A DNA stretch of 56,880 bases from Caldithrix sp. GTDB taxonomy: Bacteria; Calditrichota; Calditrichia; Calditrichales; Calditrichaceae. How positions within the stretch are numbered: position 1 is the first letter of the stretch; each line of letters begins with the position of its first letter. A program made the position numbers and the translations under genes. Under the pieces are notes generated by a model, which worked only from the letters and a program-made list of their open reading frames with translations, did not search any database and was not told the origin of the DNA. Below, in pieces: positions 8,803 through 18,298 of this stretch. The stretch spans positions 1 to 56,880 of the forward strand of contig DYOS01000007.1 of the NCBI GenBank assembly GCA_020720405.1. Direction: 5' to 3'.

Positions 8803-10089
8803 ATGATGACAGGCATATTTCGGATTATACTCTTTTTATTACTCACGGCCGGTCTCCTTTCTGCTCAGTATAAAGAAGATTCTGAGATGAGCGGGGTCGG
8901 AATTCCCTATTTTGAGATGGTTGTCTTTTCTTCCTTTGGCAGCAATCCGGATTCCGGTCTGGCCACAGTCATGGTTTCCCTTTTATATGATGATCTCACA
9001 TTTACAAAGAGTGCCACCGGCCAATATCTTTCCGAGTATGATCTTATTTTGGGCATTTACAATTCAGAGAATGAAATGATTACCAGCCGGACTCTGAACA
9101 AAGTACTTCCGGCTGAAAGTTTTAATGAGACCAATAAACGGGATAAAACTTCGGTTGAAAGAACATCCTTTAGCCTGCCTACCGGCGATTATACCATGTT
9201 TGTCAAAGTTCTGGATATCAATACAAACAAAAGTGCCCAGCGCAAAGTTGCTTTTAAGGTAGCCTCGTTTACCGGGAAAGAACTGGAAATCAGTGATTTG
9301 TTGTTTCTGAAATCCGTGACAACCGATTCGAGCGGAGAAATTTCTTCCTGGACACCGTCGATCGGTAATAATTTCGACGTGCGTAAAAGTGTCTTTTATC
9401 TTTATTTTGATGCTTTTGTCAGCGACACCTCAGAACCCGTTCATGTGAATTATAAGTTTTCAACAGAAAACGCGAAAAAAGATTTTGATACAACTCTTGT
9501 TCTCTATGCCGATCGGCCGGTTTCCTGGTTTTTATTCCCGGTTAAACAGGGTATGCTGCGCCACAACCGCTATATAATTGAGGTCACCCTTTCGCAGAAA
9601 TCAGGCAGTGTGTCGGTAAAAAAATCCAGCCGGGTTTCCTTTTATTGGTCAGAAGTACCCGGAACCATTGATGATATTGAACAGGCGCTGGAGCAGATGG
9701 TCTACATTGCTCCAATGGATTCCATAAAAAGGTACAGGGATACTTCACTGGAAGAGAAACAAAAATTCTTTCTCCGGTTTTGGAAGGAAAGGGATCCCGA
9801 TCCCGAAACCAGTAAGAACGAATTAAAAAATGAGTATTACCGCCGGGTCAATTATGCCAACAGCAATTTTGCCACTTACAGTCAGGGAGGGTGGTTATCC
9901 GATCAGGGACGTATACTGATAAAATTTGGAATGCCGGATGATATAGAGCGACATCCGTTTGAGATAGATTCAAAGCCTTATGTTGTCTGGCGTTATTACT
10001 CGCTACGAAAGACGTTTCTTTTTGAGGATAGAACAGGGTTTGGTGATTACCGGCTTCATCCGGCCTATCTGGATGTGGAGTACCAATAA
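8803..10089 (+). CDS. GWxTD domain-containing secreted protein
   Basis: A signal peptide (residues 1-21, ending LLSAQ) precedes a beta-rich body and a C-terminal GWxTD domain. That domain includes EEKQKFFLRFWKERDPDP, NEYYRRVNYANSNFA and GWLSDQGRILIKFGMPDDIE, with the GWxTD core here reading GWLSD. GWxTD proteins occur in Calditrichota, Ignavibacteria and relatives; their function is unknown. It is preceded by a 71-base gap with a GGGGGC site just before the ATG, so it may have its own promoter. It converges on rpmB: its last codons lie next to the rpmB terminator hairpin. Confidence 0.85.
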   Translation: MMTGIFRIILFLLLTAGLLSAQYKEDSEMSGVGIPYFEMVVFSSFGSNPDSGLATVMVSLLYDDLTFTKSATGQYLSEYDLILGIYNSENEMITSRTLNKVLPAESFNETNKRDKTSVERTSFSLPTGDYTMFVKVLDINTNKSAQRKVAFKVASFTGKELEISDLLFLKSVTTDSSGEISSWTPSIGNNFDVRKSVFYLYFDAFVSDTSEPVHVNYKFSTENAKKDFDTTLVLYADRPVSWFLFPVKQGMLRHNRYIIEVTLSQKSGSVSVKKSSRVSFYWSEVPGTIDDIEQALEQMVYIAPMDSIKRYRDTSLEEKQKFFLRFWKERDPDPETSKNELKNEYYRRVNYANSNFATYSQGGWLSDQGRILIKFGMPDDIERHPFEIDSKPYVVWRYYSLRKTFLFEDRTGFGDYRLHPAYLDVEYQ

Positions 10090-10110
10090 AAAAGCCGGTT
10101 TTACCCGGCT
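10085..10110 (-). terminator. intrinsic terminator of rpmB, overlapping its last codons
   Basis: On the minus strand AGCCGG (10110-10105), loop GTAAAA and CCGGCT (10098-10093) form a 6-bp GC-rich stem followed by TTTTTATT. The upper strand of the stem contains the last rpmB codons and the loop contains the stop codon (10101-10103). The U-tract is present only for the minus strand and overlaps the end of the GWxTD gene. Confidence 0.8.
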
Positions 10111-10307
10111 ATAACTTGAATTGGTTTTAATATTTTACCCGCTTCAATACAGGACGTGCAGACTCTCATCCGTTTCACACCTTCAGTGGTCTGAACCCGG
10201 ATATTTTGCAGATTGGGCAGAAAACGACGCTTTGTTTTATTATTGGCATGGCTCACATTGTTGCCATACATCGGTTTCTTTCCACATATTTCACAAACCA
10301 TTGCCAT
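10101..10307 (-). CDS. rpmB: 50S ribosomal protein L28
   Basis: A 68-residue basic protein with the L28 signature [20 protein letters not shown] followed by [12 protein letters not shown] and RVCTSC. It retains two CxxC pairs (CEIC and CTSC), so this is the zinc-binding form of L28. It binds 23S rRNA in the large subunit. A strong AAGGAG site lies 8-9 bases before the ATG. The gene stands alone on the minus strand. Confidence 0.96.
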   Translation of the reverse strand: MAMVCEICGKKPMYGNNVSHANNKTKRRFLPNLQNIRVQTTEGVKRMRVCTSCIEAGKILKPIQVIAG

Positions 10308-10620
10308 TTAAATTCACTCCTTCCAGCAATCAAAATAGACGGCAAATATAAAAGTGTGATCATCCGAATGCAATAATTTTACGGGGAAAGCACCGTATTT
10401 ATTTTATTAAACCAACGACAAGAAAAATAGGGCGGCCAAAGGTGCAAAAGAATCCATCTATTTCTTTGCTCCGTGATCTCCGCGGCTTTGTATGAAATTT
10501 CCTTACCCAAACAATATCGTGTGAACAATGGTGTTTTATGCACCAAAGATGAAATAAATTTGAGTTTCAATTTATCCGAATTTAAGTTTAGAACAAATAA
10601 GTAGAAAGTTCGAATGTTCT
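10308..10620. other. intergenic region between rpmB and tetR
   Basis: No convincing gene is present. It holds the rpmB leader (10308-10325). Around 10460-10495, read on the minus strand, it contains GCGGAGATCACGGAGCAAAG, a stretch of the CGGAGA/CACGGAG type often seen as intergenic repeat debris in uncultured bacteria. Just before tetR, AGAACA (10590-10595) and TGTTCT (10615-10620) form an inverted repeat with a 19-base spacer that could be a TetR operator. There is no Shine-Dalgarno before the tetR ATG. Confidence 0.4.
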
Positions 10621-11244
10621 ATGGATATGAAAGAAAAAAAACACGATCAGATTCTTGAAGCGGCCATGCAATGTTTTGCCCGGTATGGCATAAAAAAGGT
10701 AACTCTTGATGATATTGCCGGTGTGTTGGGCATGAAAAAAACATCACTTTATTACTACTATAAAAATAAGGAAGCGCTCTTTCAGGATGCCTTGGAAATG
10801 GAAGCGGAAAATGCCTTTGCTCATGCCCAGAGAGCCATCGATCTCGAGACGGAACCTGAAGAAAAAATTCTTGCTCTGGTCCGGGCCATGCACAATTACT
10901 TTTCTCAAAGAAAACAAATGCTGGAGTTCAGCGCCCAGGCTCTGATGGAAAGCCAGACTTTTTTACAGCTGGGATTCCAAAAATTTATAGTGCGTCACCG
11001 TCAGATCATCCGGTCAATCCTGGATCGGGGTATCGAAAACAAGGAGTTACAAATTGATGATCCAGACCGGACAGTCGGGGCTATTCTGAAGCTGGTTCAG
11101 CTGCAGCGTCTTCATAATTACATTCAGTTCTTCCATAAGGGGTTTGAATGTGATGAGGCAGATTTGGCAATTGATGACACAATTCTTTTACTGAAACTGA
11201 TTTTTAAAGGATTAAAGAGTAAACCATTAGAGAGTTGTTTATGA
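10621..11244 (+). CDS. TetR family transcriptional regulator of the efflux operon
   Basis: The N-terminal helix-turn-helix is typical of TetR: ILEAAMQCFARYGIKKVTLD, then IAGVLGMKKTSLYYYYKNKEALF (residues ~10-55). The C-terminal 150 residues are the helical ligand-binding and dimer domain. It probably represses the downstream tolC-adaptor-RND genes and itself, with an effector that may be a pump substrate. The stop overlaps the tolC start (ATGA). The first ATG (10621) follows an inverted repeat immediately and has no ribosome binding site; the ATG at 10627 is an alternative start. Confidence 0.9.
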   Translation: MDMKEKKHDQILEAAMQCFARYGIKKVTLDDIAGVLGMKKTSLYYYYKNKEALFQDALEMEAENAFAHAQRAIDLETEPEEKILALVRAMHNYFSQRKQMLEFSAQALMESQTFLQLGFQKFIVRHRQIIRSILDRGIENKELQIDDPDRTVGAILKLVQLQRLHNYIQFFHKGFECDEADLAIDDTILLLKLIFKGLKSKPLESCL

Positions 11245-12596
11245 TAAAAAATTCAATTCGATTTAGGCACCTGTTTTTAATGATATTGCTTCTCATCTCA
11301 TTCGGCCAGACCCAGACTTCTGGCGGGCAAAAATTTTCTTTAGATGAGGCTGTGGCTTATGCCCTGAAGCATAATCATGAGGTGAAGAACACCCGTCTGG
11401 GTATTGCTGCCGCCGCAAAACAGGTTTGGGAAATTACCGCCAGCGGGTTGCCGCAGGTTTCCGTATCGGCAAAATACCAGCACCTGATTGATATCCCGAC
11501 TCAATTGATTCCGGCTCAATTTTTTGGTGGAGACTCCGGCAAATTTGCTGCAGTTCAATTCGGCCAGCCGCACAATGCTTCATACGGCATCACTGCCACC
11601 CAATTGGTGTTCAGTGGCAGTTATTTTGTCGGCCTCCAGGCTTCCCGGGTTTATAAAAAGCTTTCTGCCGGGCAAAATGAACGAACTGAGCTCGATGTAA
11701 AAGAAACCGTGACCAATACCTATCACTTAATTCTGATCGCCTCGCAAAACAGGGAAATTCTCAACACGACCCTGGCCAATGTTAAACAAACGCTGGCCGA
11801 AGTTTCTGCTTTATATGAAGAGGGATTTGTTGAAAAGCTGGATGTTAAACAGTTAAAAATTTCCGTTTCCGGTCTGGAAAATACCCTGAGTACTCTTGAT
11901 CAGCAGATTGATGTTGCTTACAAGTTGTTAAAATTACAAATCGGCCTCGATCTAAGAGAGCCTATAGAACTTACCGACATGCTGGATAAACTTCTTCAAA
12001 ATCAGGATATCAACAATATTTTAAATGAACCGTTTGAACTGCAGGAAAGTGTAAATTTCCACTTGGTGCAAACCCAGAAGGAATTGGCTTCTCTATCGCT
12101 GGCTAATGAATATGTTGCTTTTTTACCATCCATTGCCGCTTTCGGAACCATTCAACAGGATGCTCAGCGCAGCGAGTTTAACCTGTTTGAGTCCAGGGAA
12201 AAATGGTATCCGACAACGGTGGTTGGTGTGCAGATGAGTTGGAATCTGTTCAGCGGATCGGCCAAAATTTTCAGGATTCAGAAAGCCAAAATTGCCTTAA
12301 ATCAGGCTGAAAATAATCTTGAAAGAGCGGAGCGCGGTTTATGGCTGCAATACGACCAGGCCAAATCCTCGCTGGAAAGCTCACAAAAGCGTTTCAATAA
12401 TTACAGGAATAACCAGGCCCTGGCTAAAGAAATTTATGAGACCACGCTGGAAAAATTTCACGAAGGATTGTCCACAAGTCTGGAGCTGACCCAAAGTTAT
12501 AACCAGTACCTGAATGCCGAAGCTGAATATCTCCGGGGTATAAGCGATATGTTAACTGCCCGGACCAGTCTGGAAAAAATTCTTGGAATCCTTTAA
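11241..12596 (+). CDS. TolC family outer-membrane efflux protein
   Basis: A signal peptide (hydrophobic segment to about residue 25) is followed by the two repeated outer-membrane-factor halves: FSLDEAVAYALKHNHEVKNTRLGI at the start of the first half and long alpha-helical repeats with LEKFHEGLSTSLELTQSYNQYLNAEAEY at the end of the second. These proteins form trimeric channels across the outer membrane and periplasm. I use the ATG at 11241 overlapping the tetR stop, not the TTG six bases earlier. It is the second gene of the efflux operon. Confidence 0.9.
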   Translation: MIKNSIRFRHLFLMILLLISFGQTQTSGGQKFSLDEAVAYALKHNHEVKNTRLGIAAAAKQVWEITASGLPQVSVSAKYQHLIDIPTQLIPAQFFGGDSGKFAAVQFGQPHNASYGITATQLVFSGSYFVGLQASRVYKKLSAGQNERTELDVKETVTNTYHLILIASQNREILNTTLANVKQTLAEVSALYEEGFVEKLDVKQLKISVSGLENTLSTLDQQIDVAYKLLKLQIGLDLREPIELTDMLDKLLQNQDINNILNEPFELQESVNFHLVQTQKELASLSLANEYVAFLPSIAAFGTIQQDAQRSEFNLFESREKWYPTTVVGVQMSWNLFSGSAKIFRIQKAKIALNQAENNLERAERGLWLQYDQAKSSLESSQKRFNNYRNNQALAKEIYETTLEKFHEGLSTSLELTQSYNQYLNAEAEYLRGISDMLTARTSLEKILGIL

Positions 12597-12619
12597 ACAG
12601 AACAAAAGAGGCACGAAAA

Positions 12620-13774
12620 ATGAAGAATATGATATTATTAATAGCTCTGACCATCTTGTTTGTGGCCTGTGGTTCAGATGATAAATCGGCTGAATTAAAG
12701 AAACTGGAAGCACAGCGGAATGCTCTGGATTCGCAGATTTCAGTTCTTCGCTCTGAGCTATCCGCTGCCGGTAACACACGCCAGGAAGCGATCTATTCAA
12801 CGGTGGCTCTGGTCAAAATTCAGCCGCAGCCTTTTGTTCACTCCCTTAGAATTCAGGGCAATATAGAATCGGATAATAATATCCTGATTCCGGCCAGGGT
12901 CTCCGGAATTGTAAAAAAAATCTATGTCCGGCAGGGTGACAGGGTTCAAGCCGTTCAATTACTGGCGGAGCTGGATGGTGTGATCTATGAAAAAAGCATT
13001 GAAGAACTTGAAATAAATCTTGAACTGGCCACAACCGTTTTTGAAAAGCAGAAACGGCTCTGGGAAAAAGAGATCGGCAGTGAAATTCAGTATTTACAGG
13101 CTAAAACGAATAAAGAAGGGCTGGAAAAAAAACTGGCAACTGTTCGTGAGCAGTATGAATTAACTAAAATCAAATCACCGATCAGTGGTACGGTTGACGA
13201 TATACTGATCCGTGAAAATGAAGGGACTGCAGCAGGTTTTGGCACCATCCGCGTTGTGAATTTTATTGATCTCAAAATCAAAGCCCATGTCTCCGAATCA
13301 AATATCGGGCGTCTGAAAAAAGGGGATCCGGTTCAGGTAGATGTTCCGGTTGTCGGGAAAAGTTTTACATCAAAAATACAATCGGTATCCCAGGTTATTG
13401 ATGCTACCAACCGTACATTTTCCATTGAAATCGGCGTTCCGGTGGCAGCGGGGGAAATCAGACCAAATATGATGACTGTGCTGAATGTTCAGAATTATGA
13501 AAATCCTGCTGCTCTGACGGTACCGATAAATACCGTTCAGCGCACCGAGAATTCCAATTTTCTATTCCTTGCCAAACTGGTGGATAGCACGAATGGTTTC
13601 TGGCAGATTGAACGCAGAGAAGTTAAGACCGGTCTGGACAATGATAAAAATATTGAAATTACAGAAGGTCTTTTGGCCGGAGAATTTGTTGTGACAACCG
13701 GATTTCAGGATCTGGCCGATGGTCAAATGGTAAAAGTGCCGGCAGTGCCTGCGGTAACCGAAGGTAAAATGTAA
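12620..13774 (+). CDS. RND efflux periplasmic adaptor (membrane fusion) lipoprotein
   Basis: The N-terminal signal ends in a lipobox, LFVACGSD, so the mature protein is a lipoprotein starting at Cys18. A short coiled coil (residues 25-50) precedes the lipoyl/barrel-sandwich hybrid domain (IPARVSGIVKKIYVRQGDRV). Then come the alpha-hairpin, the second lipoyl half (TKIKSPISGTVDDILIRENE), the beta-barrel, and a membrane-proximal domain ending in VVTTGFQDLADGQMVKV. It bridges the RND pump and TolC. A 23-base gap separates it from tolC. Confidence 0.92.
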   Translation: MKNMILLIALTILFVACGSDDKSAELKKLEAQRNALDSQISVLRSELSAAGNTRQEAIYSTVALVKIQPQPFVHSLRIQGNIESDNNILIPARVSGIVKKIYVRQGDRVQAVQLLAELDGVIYEKSIEELEINLELATTVFEKQKRLWEKEIGSEIQYLQAKTNKEGLEKKLATVREQYELTKIKSPISGTVDDILIRENEGTAAGFGTIRVVNFIDLKIKAHVSESNIGRLKKGDPVQVDVPVVGKSFTSKIQSVSQVIDATNRTFSIEIGVPVAAGEIRPNMMTVLNVQNYENPAALTVPINTVQRTENSNFLFLAKLVDSTNGFWQIERREVKTGLDNDKNIEITEGLLAGEFVVTTGFQDLADGQMVKVPAVPAVTEGKM

Positions 13775-13828
13775 CCGCCCGTAAAGTTGAGATGACATTT
13801 ACTACCCCGTAATAAAGGTATCTAAAAT

Positions 13829-16800
13829 ATGAAGGAATTTTCACTCACGAACAGGGCAGTTGACAATAAGGTGACCATCTACATCTTTGCTGTCCTGCTC
13901 ACCATTTTTGGAATTATACAATACATGTCCACACCGAAGGAGCGCTTCCCGGAAGTGGTTTTTCCCTACTTTATGATTTCAACGATCTATCCGGGCACCA
14001 GTCCGACAGATATCGAGAACCTGGTCACCAGGCCCATTGAAAAAGAGCTTAAAGGGATAAAAGGCATCAAGCATATCAATAGCCAGTCCCTGCAGGATGT
14101 TTCGTTGATTATCGTTGAATTTGATGTCCATGCGGATGAAATCCGGGCTTATCTTGATGTGAAAAAAGCAGTGGATGATTCCAGGGTTGATTTACCAACG
14201 GATTTATTGCAGGAACCGGAACTGACTCAGATAGATGTTTCGGAAATACCGATCATGTTTGTCAATTTATCTGGTGACCTTGGTCTTGTAAAACTGAAAG
14301 AATATGCCGATGACCTTAAGGATCGACTGGAAGGAATGGAAAAAGTAAGCAAGGTCAACATCATCGGTGCCCTCGAACGGGAGATAGTCATTGATGTTGA
14401 TCTGTTTAAAATGGAGAAAGCCGGTATTTCTTTTAGCACTATAGAAAACGCCGTGAAAGGGGAGAATCTGACCATTTCCGGCGGACTCGTTGCAACAGAT
14501 GGCCTGGAGCGGAATTTCCGGATTCTTGGTGAATTTAAAAATGTCGATCAGGTGGCTGATATCATGATTAAAGAGGGTATCTACCTGCGCGATATTGCCC
14601 ATGTCAATGACGGTTTTAAAGACCGTGAAAGTTATGCCCGTATGGATGGCAAAGATGTCATCTCTCTTTCCGTGATCAAGAAAAGCGGTAAAAACCTGAT
14701 TGAAGCAGTAGATGAAATCAAAGCTGAAGTTAAAGAATTCAGGCAGCATGCCTCGGCCAATCTGAATATTTTCATTACCAGCGACAGCAGTAAAATGACC
14801 CGTAATTCCGTAAGTGATCTGTTCAACACGATTATTCTTGGATTTATCGTTGTCGTTTTTGTACTTATGTTTTTTATGGGTGAGCTTGATGCGGTGTTTG
14901 TAGGTGTAGCTATCCCGCTTTCCATGCTGATTTCCTTCAGTTTGCTACCGGTGATTGGTTATTCTCTGAACATCGTTGTTCTTATGGCATATATCCTTGT
15001 ATTGGGCATAGTGGTTGATAATTCCATTGTTGTGGTCGAAAACATCTACCGCCACTATACCACAACCGCCGATTTAAGCATCGAAAAAGCAACAAAAATT
15101 GCCGTCGGCGAGGTCGCAGTTCCCGTTCTGACGGGCACACTGACCACTATCGCCCCTTTCTTCCCGCTGATGTTTATGCCGGGAATCATGGGTAAATTCA
15201 TTCTGGCCCTGCCGGTCACACTAATTATCACCCTTAGCGCCTCAATGCTTGTGGCTTATTTTATGAATCCTGTTTTTGCTGTTTCTTTTATGAAATATGA
15301 AGGTGATAAAACAAAAGCAAGCCATGGACATTTACCACAGAATTTCTGGACTTATGCAGTACCAGCCTTTGCTTTTGCCTTGCTGGGTTATTTCCTACGC
15401 TGGATGGTTCTATCAAACCTGATTGTATTCAGTTTGCTGATTTTCATTTTTATGAAAACAGTGATGGTGCATTTAATTGATAGTTTTCAGAAAAATACCT
15501 TACCACGGTTTATGATGTTCTACCGCCGGTCACTCGCATTTTTGATTCGCGGAACTCGGCCATATTATATGGTGATTGCCATAGTAGTTTTATTCTTTGC
15601 TTCATTTATTATTACAGCATCCTTTCCACCGCGCGTGGTCTTTATGCCCGGTGGTGATCCGAATTATATCTATGTCTATATCACCATGCCCGAAGGGACT
15701 CATTTAAATGTCACCAATTCTGTTGCTGCAGAAGTTGAGTACCGGGTACGGAAAGTATTAGGTACGGAAAACCCCGATGTAGAAAGTGTTATTGGTAATG
15801 TCGCCGTGAATGCTGGTGCCGGGCTGTTTGACCGAACCACCCAATCGCGGCTGGCTAAAGTGACTGTTTCCTTTGTTGAGTTCAAAGACCGGCGTTCTGG
15901 TAAATCAACTTTAAACTACCTGAATGAAATCCGTAACGCAGTGAAAGGGATACCCGGTGCAGAAATTCTGGTCGACCGCGAACTGATGGGTCCGCCTGCC
16001 GGAAAACCAATCAATATCGAAATTGCGGGTGAGAACATTGCTGAGCTGCTTGCAATTTCAGCGCGGTTAAAATCTTTTATTGGTCAGCAGAATATTTTAG
16101 GTATCGAAGATCTACAGCAGAATATGGAAATTGCAAAACCGGAAATAGTGCTGCACATCGACCGGGATAAGGCCAGTAAACTTGGCCTAAGCACAGCACA
16201 AGTTGGTATGACTTTGAGAACAGCCATTTATGGCAAGGAAATCTCAAAATTCCGCCAAGGAGACGATGAGTATGATATCCGGTTAAGACTATCTGATGTT
16301 TATCGGGATAATATTGATTTGCTGCTTGGTCAGGAACTTGCCATCCCCGGGCGGAATGGAGGTCCGGCCAGTAATATTCCAATCAGTGCAGTTGCAACGT
16401 TTGACTATACCTCCTCCTATGGGGGAATTAACAGGTTGGATAATGAACGGGTTATAACCTTGTCCTCAAATGTGTTAACCGGTTACAATGCGAATGAAAT
16501 CATCGCTCAGATTAACCAGGTTCTGCCGAAATTCGAATTACCGGATGGTTATAATGTTCGCTTCACCGGTGAACAGGAACAGCAGCAGGAAACAGGTTCA
16601 TATCTACTAAAGGCCCTGTTTATTGCCGTAGCGCTTATTGCCATCATTTTAGTCGCCCAGTTTAATTCCCTTTGGAAACCGCTGATAATTACTGTGCAAA
16701 TACTTTTTAGCATCATTGGTGTTCTTTTAGGTTTTGTCATTTTCAGGGTAGATTTTTCGATCTTTATGACCGGGATGGGTATTATCGCTGTAGCTGGTGT

Positions 16801-17152
16801 TGTCGTAAAAAACGCGATCATCCTGATCGACTATATTGATGCTTCTCTGCCTGAATACGAGAATAAAATTGATGCTATAGTCCAGGCTGGTGCCACACGG
16901 CTGACTCCGGTTTTATTAACAGCGTTATCGACTATACTGGGGCTGCTGCCGCTGGCCATCGGAATTAACTTCGATTTCGTTACCCTGTTTACTGAGCTAA
17001 ATCCTCATGTTTATTTCGGCGGAGATAATGTGGCTTTCTGGAACCCTTTGGCCTGGACAATTATTTTCGGTTTATCCTTTGCCACTTTCCTGACCTTGCT
17101 GGTCGTACCTGCTATGTATAAAATTATTTATGTCCGGGATAAAAAATCCTGA
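13829..17152 (+). CDS. RND family multidrug/metabolite efflux pump (AcrB-like)
   Basis: A 1107-residue inner-membrane proton antiporter with twelve expected TM helices and two large periplasmic loops. Landmarks are the N-terminal TM (NKVTIYIFAVLLTIFGIIQY), the porter segment PGTSPTDIENLVTRPIE, and TM4 with VVDNSIVVVENIYRHY, the RND relay region. The second half carries GMGIIAVAGVVVKNAIILID and GATRLTPVLLTALSTILGLLP. It is some 60 residues longer than AcrB; part of the excess is a hydrophobic stretch around residues 490-545 after the first TM bundle. Substrate is unknown. A strong terminator follows at 17190-17217. Confidence 0.93.
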   Translation: MKEFSLTNRAVDNKVTIYIFAVLLTIFGIIQYMSTPKERFPEVVFPYFMISTIYPGTSPTDIENLVTRPIEKELKGIKGIKHINSQSLQDVSLIIVEFDVHADEIRAYLDVKKAVDDSRVDLPTDLLQEPELTQIDVSEIPIMFVNLSGDLGLVKLKEYADDLKDRLEGMEKVSKVNIIGALEREIVIDVDLFKMEKAGISFSTIENAVKGENLTISGGLVATDGLERNFRILGEFKNVDQVADIMIKEGIYLRDIAHVNDGFKDRESYARMDGKDVISLSVIKKSGKNLIEAVDEIKAEVKEFRQHASANLNIFITSDSSKMTRNSVSDLFNTIILGFIVVVFVLMFFMGELDAVFVGVAIPLSMLISFSLLPVIGYSLNIVVLMAYILVLGIVVDNSIVVVENIYRHYTTTADLSIEKATKIAVGEVAVPVLTGTLTTIAPFFPLMFMPGIMGKFILALPVTLIITLSASMLVAYFMNPVFAVSFMKYEGDKTKASHGHLPQNFWTYAVPAFAFALLGYFLRWMVLSNLIVFSLLIFIFMKTVMVHLIDSFQKNTLPRFMMFYRRSLAFLIRGTRPYYMVIAIVVLFFASFIITASFPPRVVFMPGGDPNYIYVYITMPEGTHLNVTNSVAAEVEYRVRKVLGTENPDVESVIGNVAVNAGAGLFDRTTQSRLAKVTVSFVEFKDRRSGKSTLNYLNEIRNAVKGIPGAEILVDRELMGPPAGKPINIEIAGENIAELLAISARLKSFIGQQNILGIEDLQQNMEIAKPEIVLHIDRDKASKLGLSTAQVGMTLRTAIYGKEISKFRQGDDEYDIRLRLSDVYRDNIDLLLGQELAIPGRNGGPASNIPISAVATFDYTSSYGGINRLDNERVITLSSNVLTGYNANEIIAQINQVLPKFELPDGYNVRFTGEQEQQQETGSYLLKALFIAVALIAIILVAQFNSLWKPLIITVQILFSIIGVLLGFVIFRVDFSIFMTGMGIIAVAGVVVKNAIILIDYIDASLPEYENKIDAIVQAGATRLTPVLLTALSTILGLLPLAIGINFDFVTLFTELNPHVYFGGDNVAFWNPLAWTIIFGLSFATFLTLLVVPAMYKIIYVRDKKS

Positions 17153-17189
17153 GTTTATTCAGGACAGATGATAATCCCGTACGTGATTA

Positions 17190-17217
17190 AACCCGGGCAG
17201 CCCAGCCTGGGTTTTTT
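17190..17217 (+). terminator. rho-independent terminator of the efflux operon
   Basis: AACCCGGGC (17190-17198) pairs with GCCTGGGTT (17205-17213) around a 6-base loop, one G-U pair, and runs directly into six T's (17212-17217). It closes the tetR-tolC-adaptor-RND transcript before the convergent SDR gene. Confidence 0.9.
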
Positions 17218-17271
17218 AAAATCGTGTTTTGAATCGGCCGAAATGTAAAAACTCAGTAAGAAATGAGAAAA

Positions 17272-18117
17272 TTACCGTTTGATGGCCTTGGCGAGGTGTT
17301 GCCAATCTGCTTCTGTTAATTCATTCAGGAAATTAAACTCACCAGCTCCGGCCAGCCATTCTCCGCCATCAATGGTTACCACCTCACCGGTAATGTAGCC
17401 CGCATATGGACTGGTCAGGTAACAGGCCAGATTGGTCAGTTCCTGATGTTGACCAACTCTTTTCAACGGAATCCGGTTTATCAGCTTTTCTTCCCATGAT
17501 GGATCCGGGAACAGTCTTTCCCAGGCTCCTTTTGTCGGAAACGGTCCGGGAGCGATAGCATTTACTCTGATATTGTATTTACCCCATTCTGCGGCCAGTG
17601 AACGGGTCAGGTTGAGTACACCTGCTTTACTGACCGAAGAAGGGACCACATATCCGGACCCGGTGAATGCGTAAGTAGTAACAATATTCAAAATCAACCC
17701 GGGTATATTTTGACCAATCCAGTATTTACCTAAGGCCAGGCTCATGTTGTATGTGCCGCGCAAGACGATATCAACCACAGTGTCGAAAGCTTTATAATTC
17801 AATTTTTCGGTCGGACTGATAAAATTTCCGGCCGCATTATTGACCAGAATATCTATTTTTCCGAATTCATCCAAAACCTGATGAATTGCTTTATCAATAT
17901 CACGATACGAGCGGATATCCAAAACAATTGGTAAGACCTTTACCGGAAATTCCCGGCTAATCTCAGCAGCGGCTTCTTCCAGTACTTCCTGTTTGCGGCT
18001 GGCGATAATCAGACTGGCTCCGAATTTAGCATATTGCTTAGCCATACTTTTACCAAGACCAGTACCGCCACCGGTGATCAGAACAGTTTTACCGGTAAAA
18101 ATTTTATCCCTGAACAT
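17272..18117 (-). CDS. SDR family oxidoreductase, 2,4-dienoyl-CoA reductase-like
   Basis: The Rossmann NADP-binding motif is VLITGGGTGLGKSMAKQYA near the N-terminus, with a NNAAGNF motif in the middle. The active-site region reads SGYVVPSSVSKAGVLNLTRS: the usual Tyr of YxxxK is replaced by Ser, while a Tyr lies seven residues before the Lys-containing SK. This non-classical layout fits 2,4-dienoyl-CoA reductases (FadH/DECR group), which remove double bases in fatty-acid beta-oxidation. I start at the ATG at 18117, preceded by GGAG 7 bases upstream; 21 extra upstream residues in the open frame look non-coding. No other beta-oxidation genes are adjacent. Confidence 0.85.
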   Translation of the reverse strand: MFRDKIFTGKTVLITGGGTGLGKSMAKQYAKFGASLIIASRKQEVLEEAAAEISREFPVKVLPIVLDIRSYRDIDKAIHQVLDEFGKIDILVNNAAGNFISPTEKLNYKAFDTVVDIVLRGTYNMSLALGKYWIGQNIPGLILNIVTTYAFTGSGYVVPSSVSKAGVLNLTRSLAAEWGKYNIRVNAIAPGPFPTKGAWERLFPDPSWEEKLINRIPLKRVGQHQELTNLACYLTSPYAGYITGEVVTIDGGEWLAGAGEFNFLNELTEADWQHLAKAIKR

Positions 18118-18298
18118 CGGCTTCTCCTTCAGAATTAAATTACAGAAGAAGAAAATTAAAGACACGAAGATCGAATTCAAAGCCTTTGATTTTAATTTTC
18201 AATTTCGTATTTTTGCCAGCGCAGTGATCATTTTTCAGTGTGCATAGTTTGTCTGAATAGGATGAAAATAATTAAAATCAAATAAACAGAGGGAATTT

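Noticed and set aside
10379-10570. 63-residue open frame on the minus strand upstream of tetR
   Set aside because: No ribosome binding site, no family pattern, and it runs through repeat-like intergenic sequence.
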